From NCBI GenBank assembly GCA_021325025.1, contig JAJPHZ010000025.1, positions 124,001 through 188,000 on the forward strand: a stretch of 64,000 nucleotides of DNA, written 5' to 3'. Both the position numbers and the translations under genes were made by a program. The notes below the pieces were generated by a model that was not told the DNA's origin, searched no databases, and saw only the letters and a program-made list of their open reading frames with translations. Origin of the DNA: Pseudomonadota bacterium (GTDB taxonomy: Bacteria; Desulfobacterota; Binatia; Binatales; Binataceae). Below are positions 1 to 7,719 of the stretch, piece by piece (position 1 is the stretch's first letter; every line of letters starts with the position of its first letter).

Positions 1-666
1 TTCCAGGTCGCCGACGGGACTGAACAACGCCAGCGCCCGCTTGAAGAAGCGCAGCGGTTGCACGGGCAGACCCTTGCGATGGCGGGTTTCGGCCATCAGT
101 TGGTAGAAGGTGTAGAGGTCGTCGATGCTTGAGCCGCAGCGCACCGACAAGCCGTTTTGTATTGCGCGGCGAACCTGGCGGCGAAAATGCGAGGCGGTGC
201 GGCGCGACAGTTCCGCCCGCGGGCGAGTCAGATCGATCACCCATTCGTCGAAGCAATTGGCCACCTGCCAGGGCGCAGGCAGGGCGGCGCCGCGGATTTC
301 GTATCCCCCGCGCGCCATCGGGCGCCCCGCCAAAGCCTCCAACAGCACCGGCACTATCGCCGGCTCCACGGCCAGCGGCGGACAGGCGTCGGAAAACGGC
401 AGCGCTACGATGCGCGGGCGCAAGGCATTGGCGCTGCGCGCCAGCAGGCAGGCGGCGAGCAATTCAGAGCCGGCAGCGATTGCAGCGACCAGGACTTCAA
501 AGCCATAGGCCTGTTCCAGCAATCCGAGCCATCGCCCGTCATGATAAAGCGTGGCGCCGTTGGCGCGCGCAGCGAGCTTGCTCCATGCCGACTGGCAGGC
601 GGACCACGGCCGCACGAAAAACTCCTGGCGCGGCGGCGTCTCGACCCTTGCTGCCTGCCCGCTCAA
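1..666 (-). CDS. FemAB/GNAT-like acyltransferase of an exopolysaccharide locus, C-terminus outside the window
   Basis: A frame of 222 codons stays open to the left window edge. The start is TTG (666-664), overlapping the TGA of the upstream gene, with AAGGAG about 8 nt upstream; no ATG start fits. The N-terminal half has a globular fold-like composition. Residues ~150-200 contain the FRRQVRRA and YQLMAETRHRKGLP stretches typical of FemAB-like / BioF2-like acetyltransferase proteins found in exopolysaccharide and PEP-CTERM gene clusters. Known members transfer acyl or aminoacyl groups; the acceptor here is unknown. It is translationally coupled to the membrane-protein gene before it and is the last gene of the Wza-led operon visible here. 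The family call is by eye and rests mainly on the second half. Confidence 0.62.
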   Translation of the reverse strand, partial: MSGQAARVETPPRQEFFVRPWSACQSAWSKLAARANGATLYHDGRWLGLLEQAYGFEVLVAAIAAGSELLAACLLARSANALRPRIVALPFSDACPPLAVEPAIVPVLLEALAGRPMARGGYEIRGAALPAPWQVANCFDEWVIDLTRPRAELSRRTASHFRRQVRRAIQNGLSVRCGSSIDDLYTFYQLMAETRHRKGLPVQPLRFFKRALALFSPVGDLE

Positions 667-1181
667 GCCCTTTCTCCTTGTGCCCCGGCGAAATCAACGC
701 GGGGCGAGGCGCCAAAAGCGTGGCTTAACAGTTCGTGTGCGGTCGCAGCTTCCATCCAGGCAAAGGCTGCGGCGGCGGGCAGCACCGTCATTGCCAGTGC
801 GGGGACACCGCGCGGTTGCAGGCTCGCGCACAGGACCGCGGCGCCGCGCACGCCTGCGCCGCAAAGGGCGGCGGTCTTCAGGCCGGGGATGATGGCTGCC
901 GCAGCGCTGAAAAGATTGGCCCGCAGCATGTGGGCGGCGATTAGTTGACCGACGCCGCTGATGGTTAATTCGACCGCACTCATCGCGACGCTTACCGCCA
1001 GGCCCCCGCGTGCGGTGCAGACGACCGCGAGCGCCAGCACCACCATGGCGCCGCCGCGCACCACTTGGACGCCCGCTTCGCCCAGCACGTTGTCGCGCAC
1101 ACCGCGCGCGAACGCCTGCCGCAGCCGGGCGTCCGCGGGCCGGCGCTGTTTTTGGATCCGCTGCGGCCTTGAGAAATTCAC
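663..1181 (-). CDS. Small multi-pass membrane protein resembling the tail of a Wzx-type flippase
   Basis: 172 aa from a GTG start (1181) with GGCGGGA about 7 nt upstream. About four hydrophobic segments are seen, after a basic N-terminal stretch of ~25 residues. The pattern of alternating helices resembles the C-terminal third of polysaccharide flippases (normally ~450 aa). It is therefore either a shortened flippase remnant or a separate small membrane protein of the locus. It lies between the hexapeptide acetyltransferase and the FemAB-like gene and overlaps the latter by 4 nt (TTGA), so it is probably translated. The exact start is uncertain because the preceding gene ends only 29 nt upstream. 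Confidence 0.45.
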   Translation of the reverse strand: MNFSRPQRIQKQRRPADARLRQAFARGVRDNVLGEAGVQVVRGGAMVVLALAVVCTARGGLAVSVAMSAVELTISGVGQLIAAHMLRANLFSAAAAIIPGLKTAALCGAGVRGAAVLCASLQPRGVPALAMTVLPAAAAFAWMEAATAHELLSHAFGASPRVDFAGAQGERA

Positions 1182-1209
1182 GCCGCAATCCCGCCGAAGA
1201 TTGCGATCT

Positions 1210-1719
1210 TCACGGCTGCTCCGGGTCGATGCGCGGGGGCAGGCCGCGCAACCGGGCGGGCATCCCCAACACCGTGGCGCCTGCAGGGACGTCGCGGGTG
1301 ACCAGCGCACCGGCCGCGACCAACGCACCGGCGCCGATCTCCACGCCGCACATGATCACGGCGCCGCTGCCGATTGAAGCGCCGCGTCTGACCACGGTCT
1401 TCTCCAGCGTCCAGTCGCCGTCGCGCTGCGGCGTGCCGTCGGAATTGACCGCCCTGGGATAGCGGTCGTTGATGAAGATCACGCCATGGCCGATGAACAC
1501 TTCGTCTTCGATCTCCACCCCTGAGCAGACGAAGCTGTGGCTGGAAATTTTGCAGCGCGCGCCGATGCGTGCGCCGCGCTGAACCTCGACGAATGCTCCC
1601 AGGCGCGTACCTTCTCGGATCTCGCAGCCGTAGAGATTGACGAAGGGCGCCAGCCGGACGTCGGCGCCAAGCTTGACGTCGCCGGCCACGCACACGTTGG
1701 CAGGCAATGCCGGGGCCAT
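1210..1719 (-). CDS. Hexapeptide-repeat sugar N-acetyltransferase (WbpD/WlbB-like)
   Basis: 169 aa. Left-handed beta-helix hexapeptide repeats run through most of the protein (V-x-I-G-A, A-x-I-G-S, V-E-I-G-A types). The motif [14 protein letters not shown], typical of WbpD/WlbB UDP-sugar 3-N-acetyltransferases, lies near residue 75. It ends with the usual GMPAR motif. In the characterised pathway these enzymes acetylate the 3-amino group of a UDP-2-acetamido-3-amino uronic acid, in the cytoplasm. The ATG at 1719 overlaps the TGA of the preceding dehydrogenase gene (ATGA), which sets the start and shows translational coupling. The WbpB/WbpD pairing supports synthesis of a diacetamido-uronic acid building block; the matching aminotransferase is not in the window. 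Confidence 0.85.
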   Translation of the reverse strand: MAPALPANVCVAGDVKLGADVRLAPFVNLYGCEIREGTRLGAFVEVQRGARIGARCKISSHSFVCSGVEIEDEVFIGHGVIFINDRYPRAVNSDGTPQRDGDWTLEKTVVRRGASIGSGAVIMCGVEIGAGALVAAGALVTRDVPAGATVLGMPARLRGLPPRIDPEQP

Positions 1720-2825
1720 CAGCCCTCGATCCCCGGCTCGATCGGCACGAAGGCGCCGCCGCTGCGCAGCGAGCGCTCGCACGCTTCGAGCACCGACACC
1801 ACGCGCAGTCCGCTGGTGGCGTCGGTTTTGGGCGTGCGGCCCCTGATGATGCAGTCGATGAAATGCTCGCACTCCACTTTGAGCGGTTCGCTCTCCTCGA
1901 TGCGCGGGATGTAGACGTCGCCATAGCGGTAGGACATCTGGAAGTCGCCGTAGGTGTCGTAATACGGACTGATCGTCACCCCCTTGTCGTAGACGCGGAT
2001 CTTTTCCTGCAAAGCGGTGTCGTCGTAGACCAGCATCTTGCGCGATCCCACAATGGTGGCGCGCCGGATTTTGTTGGGATCCAGCCAGCTTACGTGGACG
2101 AAGGCGATCAGGTTGTTGGCGAAGCGCAAGGTGAGCATCGCCACGTCTTCCATGTTATGGCGGTAATGGCTCTGGCCATGGCAGCTCACTTCGTGCGGCA
2201 TCTGCCCCAGCAGCATCAGGATTATCGAGATGTCGTGAGTGGCCAGGTCCCAGGCGACGTTGACGTCGCGCTGGAACAGACCCAGGTTGGCGCGCACGGA
2301 GCTGACGTAGAAGATGTCGCCCAGCTCGCCGCTGCAAATGATCTCGCGGATTTTCAAGACCGGTGCGCTGTACTCGAAGGTGTGGCCGACCATCAGCGTG
2401 ACGCCGCGCTCGCGCGCCATGGTGCGCAGCCGATGGGCCGCGGGCGCCGAAGTGGCAAGCGGCTTTTCGACCAGGGTGGATTTGCCCGCCGCCAGGCTGC
2501 GGCTGGCGATATCGAAATGCGTGCTGACGGGAGTCGCCACGATTACCGCCTCGATTCCGGAATCGCGCAATACGTCGTCGAGTTCGGTGGTGGTTTCGAT
2601 GGCGGGGTAGAGATTCTTGACGTGTGCCAGACGCTGATGGCTGAAGTCGCAGCAGACCACCCGCCGGGCGCATTGCATCTGGTAGAGATTGCGGGCCCAA
2701 TTCGGGCCCCAGTAGCCCAATCCGACCACCGCCACTCCGCCCAGGGTCCGGCGCCTTGCGGCGGCAGCGTGCGCACCGTGCTCCGCTGCCTCACCAACTG
2801 CTACAGATTGTAGGGTCACGTACAT
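1719..2825 (-). CDS. Gfo/Idh/MocA family sugar dehydrogenase (WbpB-like)
   Basis: 368 aa. An N-terminal Rossmann motif, [16 protein letters not shown], begins near residue 32. It is followed by the EKP signature (VEKPLA) and [11 protein letters not shown], the pattern of WbpB/WlbA-type UDP-N-acetylglucosaminuronate 3-dehydrogenases. These enzymes oxidise the C3 hydroxyl with NAD before transamination and acetylation. The next gene is a WbpD-like acetyltransferase, which supports that pathway. The chosen ATG (2825) overlaps the end of the preceding CpsD-like gene by 10 nt. A longer frame exists upstream but has no family similarity. Confidence 0.87.
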   Translation of the reverse strand: MYVTLQSVAVGEAAEHGAHAAAARRRTLGGVAVVGLGYWGPNWARNLYQMQCARRVVCCDFSHQRLAHVKNLYPAIETTTELDDVLRDSGIEAVIVATPVSTHFDIASRSLAAGKSTLVEKPLATSAPAAHRLRTMARERGVTLMVGHTFEYSAPVLKIREIICSGELGDIFYVSSVRANLGLFQRDVNVAWDLATHDISIILMLLGQMPHEVSCHGQSHYRHNMEDVAMLTLRFANNLIAFVHVSWLDPNKIRRATIVGSRKMLVYDDTALQEKIRVYDKGVTISPYYDTYGDFQMSYRYGDVYIPRIEESEPLKVECEHFIDCIIRGRTPKTDATSGLRVVSVLEACERSLRSGGAFVPIEPGIEG

Positions 2826-3592
2826 CCTCCAAAACCCAGCCACCGGCGGATGAGCGCCGGTACCGGAGGCCGGTAGCCGTTTAAGATCACACCGCTTGGG
2901 CGATGCCCGGCTGCGCGCAGCACAGCGGCGGTGGTCAGCAGTTCCCGTTGTTCGGTGTGCCGGTAGCGGGCCACGATCAGAATCGGATCGGTGGGCCGCG
3001 CCAGCGCCAGCATGCGTGGTTCCAACCGGATCACGCCCAGGTCGATGACCGCGATCGGGAAGCGGCGCATCAGGCCGCCCAGGTCCTCCAGCACCGGTTT
3101 GGAAAGCTCCGTCGGCGCGCGCGCGATCAACTCCAGGCGCGGCCACGCGGTGCGCTGTGCGCCGATTGACATCGCAATGGTCAAATCGCGGGGCTGCGCA
3201 GCGCAGCGCGCCAGCAGGCTGCGCAGCGCGGGATGGCGCAGATGGGCGTCCATCAGCAGCGTGCGCATCGCCAGGCGCTGGCTTATATCGAGCGCGATCG
3301 CAGCGGCGATGGTGGAGGCGCCGTCGCCAGGCCGGCATCCGGTGACGAGCAGGCGCACGTGCTCGTCGCGGCAGCCCAACGCCGCCAACTGTTCGCTCAG
3401 CCTGGCCAGCGCCGGATCGCGCGCCAGATCTCCGATCAAATCGCCGCGCTCCACCGATGCAACCGGTGTCGAGCGCGCCGCGTCCGCGGCCTCCTCCGTA
3501 TCTGCCGGGACGGGCAGGACTTCGGTGGAAATGTTGGGGCGCAGAACCGTGGTCGATGCGCCGCGCTCGATCGCGGGAAAATGTTTGTTCAT
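2816..3592 (-). CDS. CpsD/CapB-like tyrosine-kinase domain protein with a degenerate Walker A
   Basis: 258 aa. The layout matches the cytoplasmic ATPase domain of bacterial tyrosine kinases: a P-loop region near residue 83, a Walker A'-like strand (TLLMDAHLRHP), and a Walker B-like strand (IAVIDLGV). Two things are odd. The P-loop reads GCRPGDGAST where family members have PGEGKST, so the catalytic lysine is replaced by alanine. There is also no C-terminal tyrosine cluster. I infer a regulatory or scaffolding partner for the chain-length protein rather than an active kinase. The start at 3592 lies 1 nt after the stop of the GumC-like gene (TGAAATG), with a GGGGG-rich ribosome site; an in-frame ATG at 3616 is the alternative. 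Confidence 0.78.
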   Translation of the reverse strand: MNKHFPAIERGASTTVLRPNISTEVLPVPADTEEAADAARSTPVASVERGDLIGDLARDPALARLSEQLAALGCRDEHVRLLVTGCRPGDGASTIAAAIALDISQRLAMRTLLMDAHLRHPALRSLLARCAAQPRDLTIAMSIGAQRTAWPRLELIARAPTELSKPVLEDLGGLMRRFPIAVIDLGVIRLEPRMLALARPTDPILIVARYRHTEQRELLTTAAVLRAAGHRPSGVILNGYRPPVPALIRRWLGFGGCT

Positions 3593-3593
3593 T

Positions 3594-5135
3594 TCAAATC
3601 GCCCCCGCAGGTTCATCCCGAGTTCTCCTGTCATTGAGGACGGCCAGCGCATGCAGGCCGGTGGTCTGCGAGATGGCAGCCAGCGAACAGATGCGTGGAT
3701 CGCGCGTCTCAGCCCACCAGGCGGCACCGGCTGCGAACACGATCGCCGCCAGAAAACCAGCGAACAGATTCAGTCCGAGCCTGGGAAACACCGGCTCCAG
3801 CGGCCGCAGCGGCTCCTGCACGATGGTGACGTTGAGAATGCGGCTGCGGTTGAGCGCATCGGCGGCGCGCGCCTCTTCGCCCTTGCGCACGTAAGACATG
3901 AAGGCCTGCCGGTCGCTATCGACCTCAAGCTGCAGGCGCTCGATCTCCAGGCCCTCGCTGGCCAGGCTCTTGAGCTGCTGACGCAGCGATTCGACTTGCC
4001 TGGCCTGCACCGCCTGGGTGGCCTTGAGCGTGGCCAGTTCGCTGCGTGCGTCGGCCAGGTCCGAGTCCAGCGACTCCCAGGTCGGATTGACGTCGGTGGT
4101 GCTTTCCTGGACCTCGCGATGGTTTTCGCGCTCCAGGACTGCACGTGCGGCCTGCAGCTTGGCGTCGATCTCGCGGATGCGTGCGCTGGTGGGCTGATAG
4201 CGGCTGAGCAGCTCGGCACGCTCTGCTTCCAGTTGCAGTACCTGAGGCTTGAGCTGCTGCAGGGCCAAATTTTGTACCACCCTGGATTCCTTGGCGCGGC
4301 GCTGCGGCGTCTTCACCATCTGCGCCTGAATGGCGCTGACGCGTTCGGCGGCGGCGTCCAGCGAAGCGGTGGTCTTGCGATAGTCGGCCTCGGCCGCGTA
4401 AAGCTGCGTGATTAAGGCCTGCTGCTGCGCGTCGACGGCGGTAATGCCGGTCTGCATCTGCGCGCTGCGCAGGCTTTGCTGGGCGCGATTGAGACGTTCT
4501 TCGAGCAGGCGGCGCTGGGTTTCAAAGAATTTCTCAGCCTGCGTATCGTGTGAAATGCGGGCATGAAGATCGAGGTAGCGGCTGAGCAGCCGGCCCAGGA
4601 ATTGGGCGCTCCACCCCGGGTCATGGGCGCGGAAGGCGATTTCGATCACGTTGGAGCGCTTGATGACCGAAGCGGACAGGTCGCGTTCGATCCGTTTGGC
4701 CCATTGCTCGCGCGGGGTCATCGCGGGAACGCCGTGCATCGCCTCGTATCCCATTGCGGGCAGCGCCCACAGCGCTCGCAGGCGGGCCACGGCCGATACC
4801 AACAGCCCGCCGCGCCGCTGTTCGGGTACGTCCTGAAGGGCGTCGCGAATCAGCAACGGACTGCTCAGCAACTCGATTTCGGAATTGAGATCCTGCTCGG
4901 TGACCGGACTGGTCAGGGAGGAGGGCTGGTTGGCGGAATCCTGCTGCAGACCGGGCGAGACCAGCAATTGGGCGCGGTTGGATTCAACCAGGACCTTGGC
5001 GACCGACTGATAAGTGGGCGGCAATGCCAGCGACGCCAGGGCGATTATGCTGAAGGTAAACAGCCCCGCCTGCAAAGCCACCGCCCAGCGCCGGCAAACC
5101 ATCTCGACCGCCAATTGCAGTGTTTGCGTTCCCAT
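3594..5135 (-). CDS. GumC/Wzz-family polysaccharide chain-length determinant
   Basis: 513 aa. Two membrane segments (about residues 15-40 and 455-480) bracket a large, Gln/Glu/Leu-rich coiled-coil periplasmic domain (~200-440). A proline-rich motif before the second segment (PLRPLEPVFPRLG) is the Wzz signature. There is no C-terminal kinase domain; the kinase-like part is the separate next gene. Known members form inner-membrane oligomers that control polymer length and contact Wza. It is followed after 1 nt by the CpsD-like gene and preceded after 12 nt by the Wza-like gene, so the three form one transcription unit. Confidence 0.9.
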   Translation of the reverse strand: MGTQTLQLAVEMVCRRWAVALQAGLFTFSIIALASLALPPTYQSVAKVLVESNRAQLLVSPGLQQDSANQPSSLTSPVTEQDLNSEIELLSSPLLIRDALQDVPEQRRGGLLVSAVARLRALWALPAMGYEAMHGVPAMTPREQWAKRIERDLSASVIKRSNVIEIAFRAHDPGWSAQFLGRLLSRYLDLHARISHDTQAEKFFETQRRLLEERLNRAQQSLRSAQMQTGITAVDAQQQALITQLYAAEADYRKTTASLDAAAERVSAIQAQMVKTPQRRAKESRVVQNLALQQLKPQVLQLEAERAELLSRYQPTSARIREIDAKLQAARAVLERENHREVQESTTDVNPTWESLDSDLADARSELATLKATQAVQARQVESLRQQLKSLASEGLEIERLQLEVDSDRQAFMSYVRKGEEARAADALNRSRILNVTIVQEPLRPLEPVFPRLGLNLFAGFLAAIVFAAGAAWWAETRDPRICSLAAISQTTGLHALAVLNDRRTRDEPAGAI

Positions 5136-5147
5136 GCGGTGTCTGCC

Positions 5148-5933
5148 CTAAAAGAGCGGCGCGTTGAGGTATGGAGCGACCGGCAGCAAATCGCGGATGT
5201 ATTGCTTGACGAACAGCCCGGCCTGGGCGATGCCGCTGCGCGGCACGATCAGCATGTCGGCCGGCACCAGCACGACGTCGTCCTGGTGCCCCTTGCTCTT
5301 GAGCGCCCTGCCCAGATCGAGCGGTTCGTCGTGCGGCTGTCCGCAGGCGTCGCGCCTGACCAGCACGACATTGCCGGGTCCCGCCGCTTCGGTCAGGCCG
5401 CCCGAAGCGGCGATCGCCTGCAAGGCAGTCATTCCGGGCTGCAGCGGCACGGCCCCCGGATGGGCGACCTCGCCCTGCACGAACACCATGCGCCCGGGCG
5501 TCTGATCGACCCGCACCGTGGCTCCCGGGCTGCGCAATTCGGTCGAATAGAGCAGATCCAGTCGGGCTGCGAGCTGGACGGAGGTCAGTCCCGCCGCTGT
5601 GACTCCGCCCACCGCGGCCAGTTCGATCCTGCCGTCGGGTCGTACGGTGGTGTCGGTATCGAATTCCGGATTGAGGTAAAAGCTTAGGTGGAGTTTGTCG
5701 CCGGGCTGGATGCGGTAGGCCTCATCGGCGGCGGGCGGAATGAGGCAGTCGAAGGAGGCGCGGTGGGTTCGCGGGGCCGGCGGGCCGGGGACGTCGGAGC
5801 GGGCCGCGCCGGCGGCTGCGCAGGCGGCGCAGGCCAGCGCGCACCACAACAGCGCGGCCACGCGCAAGGCGCCGCGCGCGGCAGGTGCGTGTCTGCAATT
5901 GAAATAAACTGAAATCAAGAAAAGAGAACCCAC
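5148..5933 (-). CDS. Wza-like polysaccharide export protein
   Basis: 261 aa. A hydrophobic Ala/Cys/Leu-rich export signal (about residues 20-40) is followed by a poly-export domain (YRIQPGDKLHLSF) and one SLBB domain (VQGEVAHPGAVPL, then GGLTEAAGPGNVV). Known members form the outer-membrane channel or collar for exopolysaccharide. A Cys is present near the signal end but the lipobox is not canonical. The start is uncertain: the GTG at 5933 lies at the predicted transcription start, so the message may be leaderless or a later TTG/GTG may be used. First gene of the minus-strand exopolysaccharide operon. Confidence 0.86.
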   Translation of the reverse strand: MGSLFLISVYFNCRHAPAARGALRVAALLWCALACAACAAAGAARSDVPGPPAPRTHRASFDCLIPPAADEAYRIQPGDKLHLSFYLNPEFDTDTTVRPDGRIELAAVGGVTAAGLTSVQLAARLDLLYSTELRSPGATVRVDQTPGRMVFVQGEVAHPGAVPLQPGMTALQAIAASGGLTEAAGPGNVVLVRRDACGQPHDEPLDLGRALKSKGHQDDVVLVPADMLIVPRSGIAQAGLFVKQYIRDLLPVAPYLNAPLF

Positions 5934-5939
5934 GCGCTG

Positions 5940-5968
5940 CTTTTATGCCGACCGGCTATATGTGTCAA
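5940..5968 (-). promoter_or_regulatory. Putative sigma-70 promoter of the exopolysaccharide operon
   Basis: Minus strand: TTGACA (5968-5963), 17-nt spacer, TAAAAG (5945-5940), a 4/6 match to the -10 consensus. It directly precedes the Wza-like gene. Confidence 0.5.
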
Positions 5969-6041
5969 GCAGATATATCAAATACTATTCAAATCGAGTT
6001 GAGTATAAACCGCCCGACGGCGTTCAGGCACGCCGCCAGAT

Positions 6042-6093
6042 CGCCAACGTTGGCGGCGGAAACCAGGTCCGCAGATCGATCAGAATCGATCAG
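6042..6093. promoter_or_regulatory. Palindrome and direct repeats in the intergenic region before the exopolysaccharide operon
   Basis: The gap 5934-6470 separates the minus-strand exopolysaccharide operon from the plus-strand HTH gene. It holds a perfect 14-bp palindrome CGCCAACGTTGGCG (6042-6055). Two copies of ATCGATCAG (6075-6083 and 6085-6093) follow, spaced 10 bp apart, that is one helical turn. They may be binding sites for a regulator. No gene is recognised in the rest of the gap. Confidence 0.4.
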
Positions 6094-6470
6094 GTAAGAG
6101 GGAGAAAATTTTCGTGCGCAACCCGTTGCACCTGGAGCGTGGCGCCTCACACATGCGACCGGGAGGACACTCGCGAGCGTGAATTAGATTCAAACCGTGT
6201 CGTCTATTATAGGTTGGATTCTTCGGGCGATTTCGGCGATGACAGGACGCCGCGGAGTGGATGCCCAGCGGTCCGCAACCGCCCAGCGCCGCCGCGCGGC
6301 GAAAAATTGCCGGACGTCCTGACGTCTATGTTGCGCTAAAAATAAATGCGAATGAAAATAAACTATCCCATAATGTCCCGGTCAAACGATGGAGCCGCCT
6401 GGCGCCGATTCGTTTCCGACGCGGCAATGGATAGCGGCCCACGTCCATATCGCAAAGGAAGGAAGATGAA

Positions 6471-6701
6471 TTGAAAGCGACACGACACAAAGAGCGCGCT
6501 CACCGCACCGCCGCGCCCGCTCCCGAGTTCAGCCCCGTGATGACGATCCGCGAAGCGGCCGAGTTTCTGCACTGCCACACCTCCACGCTCTATCGTCTGG
6601 CCAAGAGTGGACAGATCCCGGCCTTCAGGCTGGGCGGTAGCTGGCGCTTTACGTGGGAAGGGCTTGAGCGCTGGATGCGCCGCAGTTCCGGGGTCAAATG
6701 A
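6471..6701 (+). CDS. Excisionase-type helix-turn-helix protein
   Basis: 76 aa from a TTG start with an AAGGAAGGAAG ribosome site. The core from about residue 24 reads MTIREAAEFLHCHTSTLYRL, followed by IPAFRLGGSWRF. This is the MerR-like HTH_17 (excisionase/BldC) fold, covering nearly the whole protein. Such proteins bind DNA as small transcription factors or recombination accessory factors. No integrase lies nearby, so a transcriptional role is more likely. An internal GTG/ATG pair at 6537-6542 is an alternative start that would keep the domain. Confidence 0.8.
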   Translation: MKATRHKERAHRTAAPAPEFSPVMTIREAAEFLHCHTSTLYRLAKSGQIPAFRLGGSWRFTWEGLERWMRRSSGVK

Positions 6702-6891
6702 GCCGCGCCCTCGCCGGTGCGCGTGCTTGAAGCCGCACCAGAGTATGCGGCCTGAGCAGGCACACATGCACCGCTCAGACGGCGATGCCGCGCTTGCGTG
6801 AGCACGGGGCGCGCCGCGGCCCATCGCGCACCGCTTGGGTGCGATGCACTGTCATTTCATAGTGGACGACCGGGCGGGTCGCAGATTGCGC

Positions 6892-7434
6892 TCAGCGGCG
6901 GGATTGCCCGCCGGCGGTTGCCGGCGCCGGCCGCCATCGCAAGCGAGGCTGGTATTCAGCCGCTCCTGCATCACGCAAGCGGCGGGCGGAAAGGGGCCGC
7001 CGCCGCCGTGAAGAATCCAGGCGGCGGCCTGCCGGGCTCACGTGGGCTTCGGCGGGCGGCCGCTCGCCGCGCAGTGCACGCAGCCATCGGCGCAAGCTGT
7101 CCGGGTCGAGGCCCAGGATGGCGCACAACGGCTCAAAAGCGAACAGGCCGCGTTGATCGCGCGCCTGAAACCACGCATTGACCTCGTCAAACGCAAGGCG
7201 ATTGTCCCGTCCGTGGCGATGCATCGTGCGCACGTAGGTGTTGATCGCGTCTTGCAAAACGGCGATCAAAAGTCTGATCTCACCCTCCACCGGCGAACCC
7301 CAGCGGCCGAAGAACTGCGAAGGCAACACGCAATCGGGTTGCGCGATCGAGTCCAGGCACCGATGCCAGCCGTTGGATGTCTGCGCTGGTGCGTCGCCAA
7401 TTGAAGCACCGGATCTGAATTGGTTGTTGCGCAT
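6892..7434 (-). CDS. Unknown protein with a probable sigma-54 promoter
   Basis: 180 aa, ATG with GAGGGGAC upstream. A core of about 75 residues (from GEIRLLIAVLQDAINTYV to FEPLCAILGLDPDSLRRWL) looks helical and conserved in style. The end resembles a short helix-turn-helix-like motif seen in hypothetical proteins of Deltaproteobacteria. The C-terminal 55 residues are Arg/Pro-rich and low in complexity. No function can be assigned. The gene is preceded by a GG-N10-GC element with upstream repeats, which suggests control by sigma-54 and an enhancer-binding protein. It converges with the HTH gene at 6471. Confidence 0.6.
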   Translation of the reverse strand: MRNNQFRSGASIGDAPAQTSNGWHRCLDSIAQPDCVLPSQFFGRWGSPVEGEIRLLIAVLQDAINTYVRTMHRHGRDNRLAFDEVNAWFQARDQRGLFAFEPLCAILGLDPDSLRRWLRALRGERPPAEAHVSPAGRRLDSSRRRRPLSARRLRDAGAAEYQPRLRWRPAPATAGGQSRR

Positions 7435-7472
7435 GGCGTCCCCTCGTTGCGTTTGGGTAATCGCACAGGCGA

Positions 7473-7492
7473 CCAAGCAGATTCGGTGCCAA
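7473..7492 (-). promoter_or_regulatory. Sigma-54 (-24/-12) promoter
   Basis: Minus strand: TTGGCAC, then CGAATC, then TGCTT. The invariant GG (7490-7489) and GC (7478-7477) are separated by exactly 10 nt. Only one base in the core differs from the TTGGCAC-N5-TTGCT consensus. The predicted start near 7466 leaves a 5' leader of about 32 nt before the ATG at 7434. Confidence 0.68.
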
Positions 7493-7531
7493 TAACTTTC
7501 AAAAAGGCCAAGACCTGAAGTCTGACAAAAA

Positions 7532-7622
7532 TGTTTCAATTGTCTCCGATCCGCACAGTGCGACGGATTGGGCTGGCCCATTATTCAGATCGGGGTGCGG
7601 AGATTTGTCTCATTTGAAACAA
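7532..7622. promoter_or_regulatory. Paired upstream elements of the sigma-54 promoter
   Basis: Two related elements: TGTTTCAATTGTCT on the plus strand at 7532-7545, and the imperfect palindrome TTGTCTCATTTGAAACAA at 7605-7622. On the minus strand the latter reads TGTTTCAAATGAGACA, a TGT-N10-ACA form. They lie about 70 and 145 nt upstream of the predicted start site, the usual range for enhancer-binding-protein sites. Confidence 0.5.
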
Positions 7623-7719
7623 GTTCCGGGCGACGCATGAAAAATGCGTCGGCGATGCCCTCGAATCGCTCGGCAGCTTGGCGCCGAGGCCTCCCTGGAC
7701 GAGCCGCGACGCTTTGTCA

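Noticed and set aside
129..948. Several long plus-strand frames over the exopolysaccharide genes
   Set aside because: Arg/Pro/Ala-rich shadow composition, no family signal, and they lie opposite well-supported minus-strand genes.
6471..6701. Excisionase gene as part of an integrated element
   Set aside because: No integrase, attachment repeat or phage gene nearby; more likely a small transcription factor.
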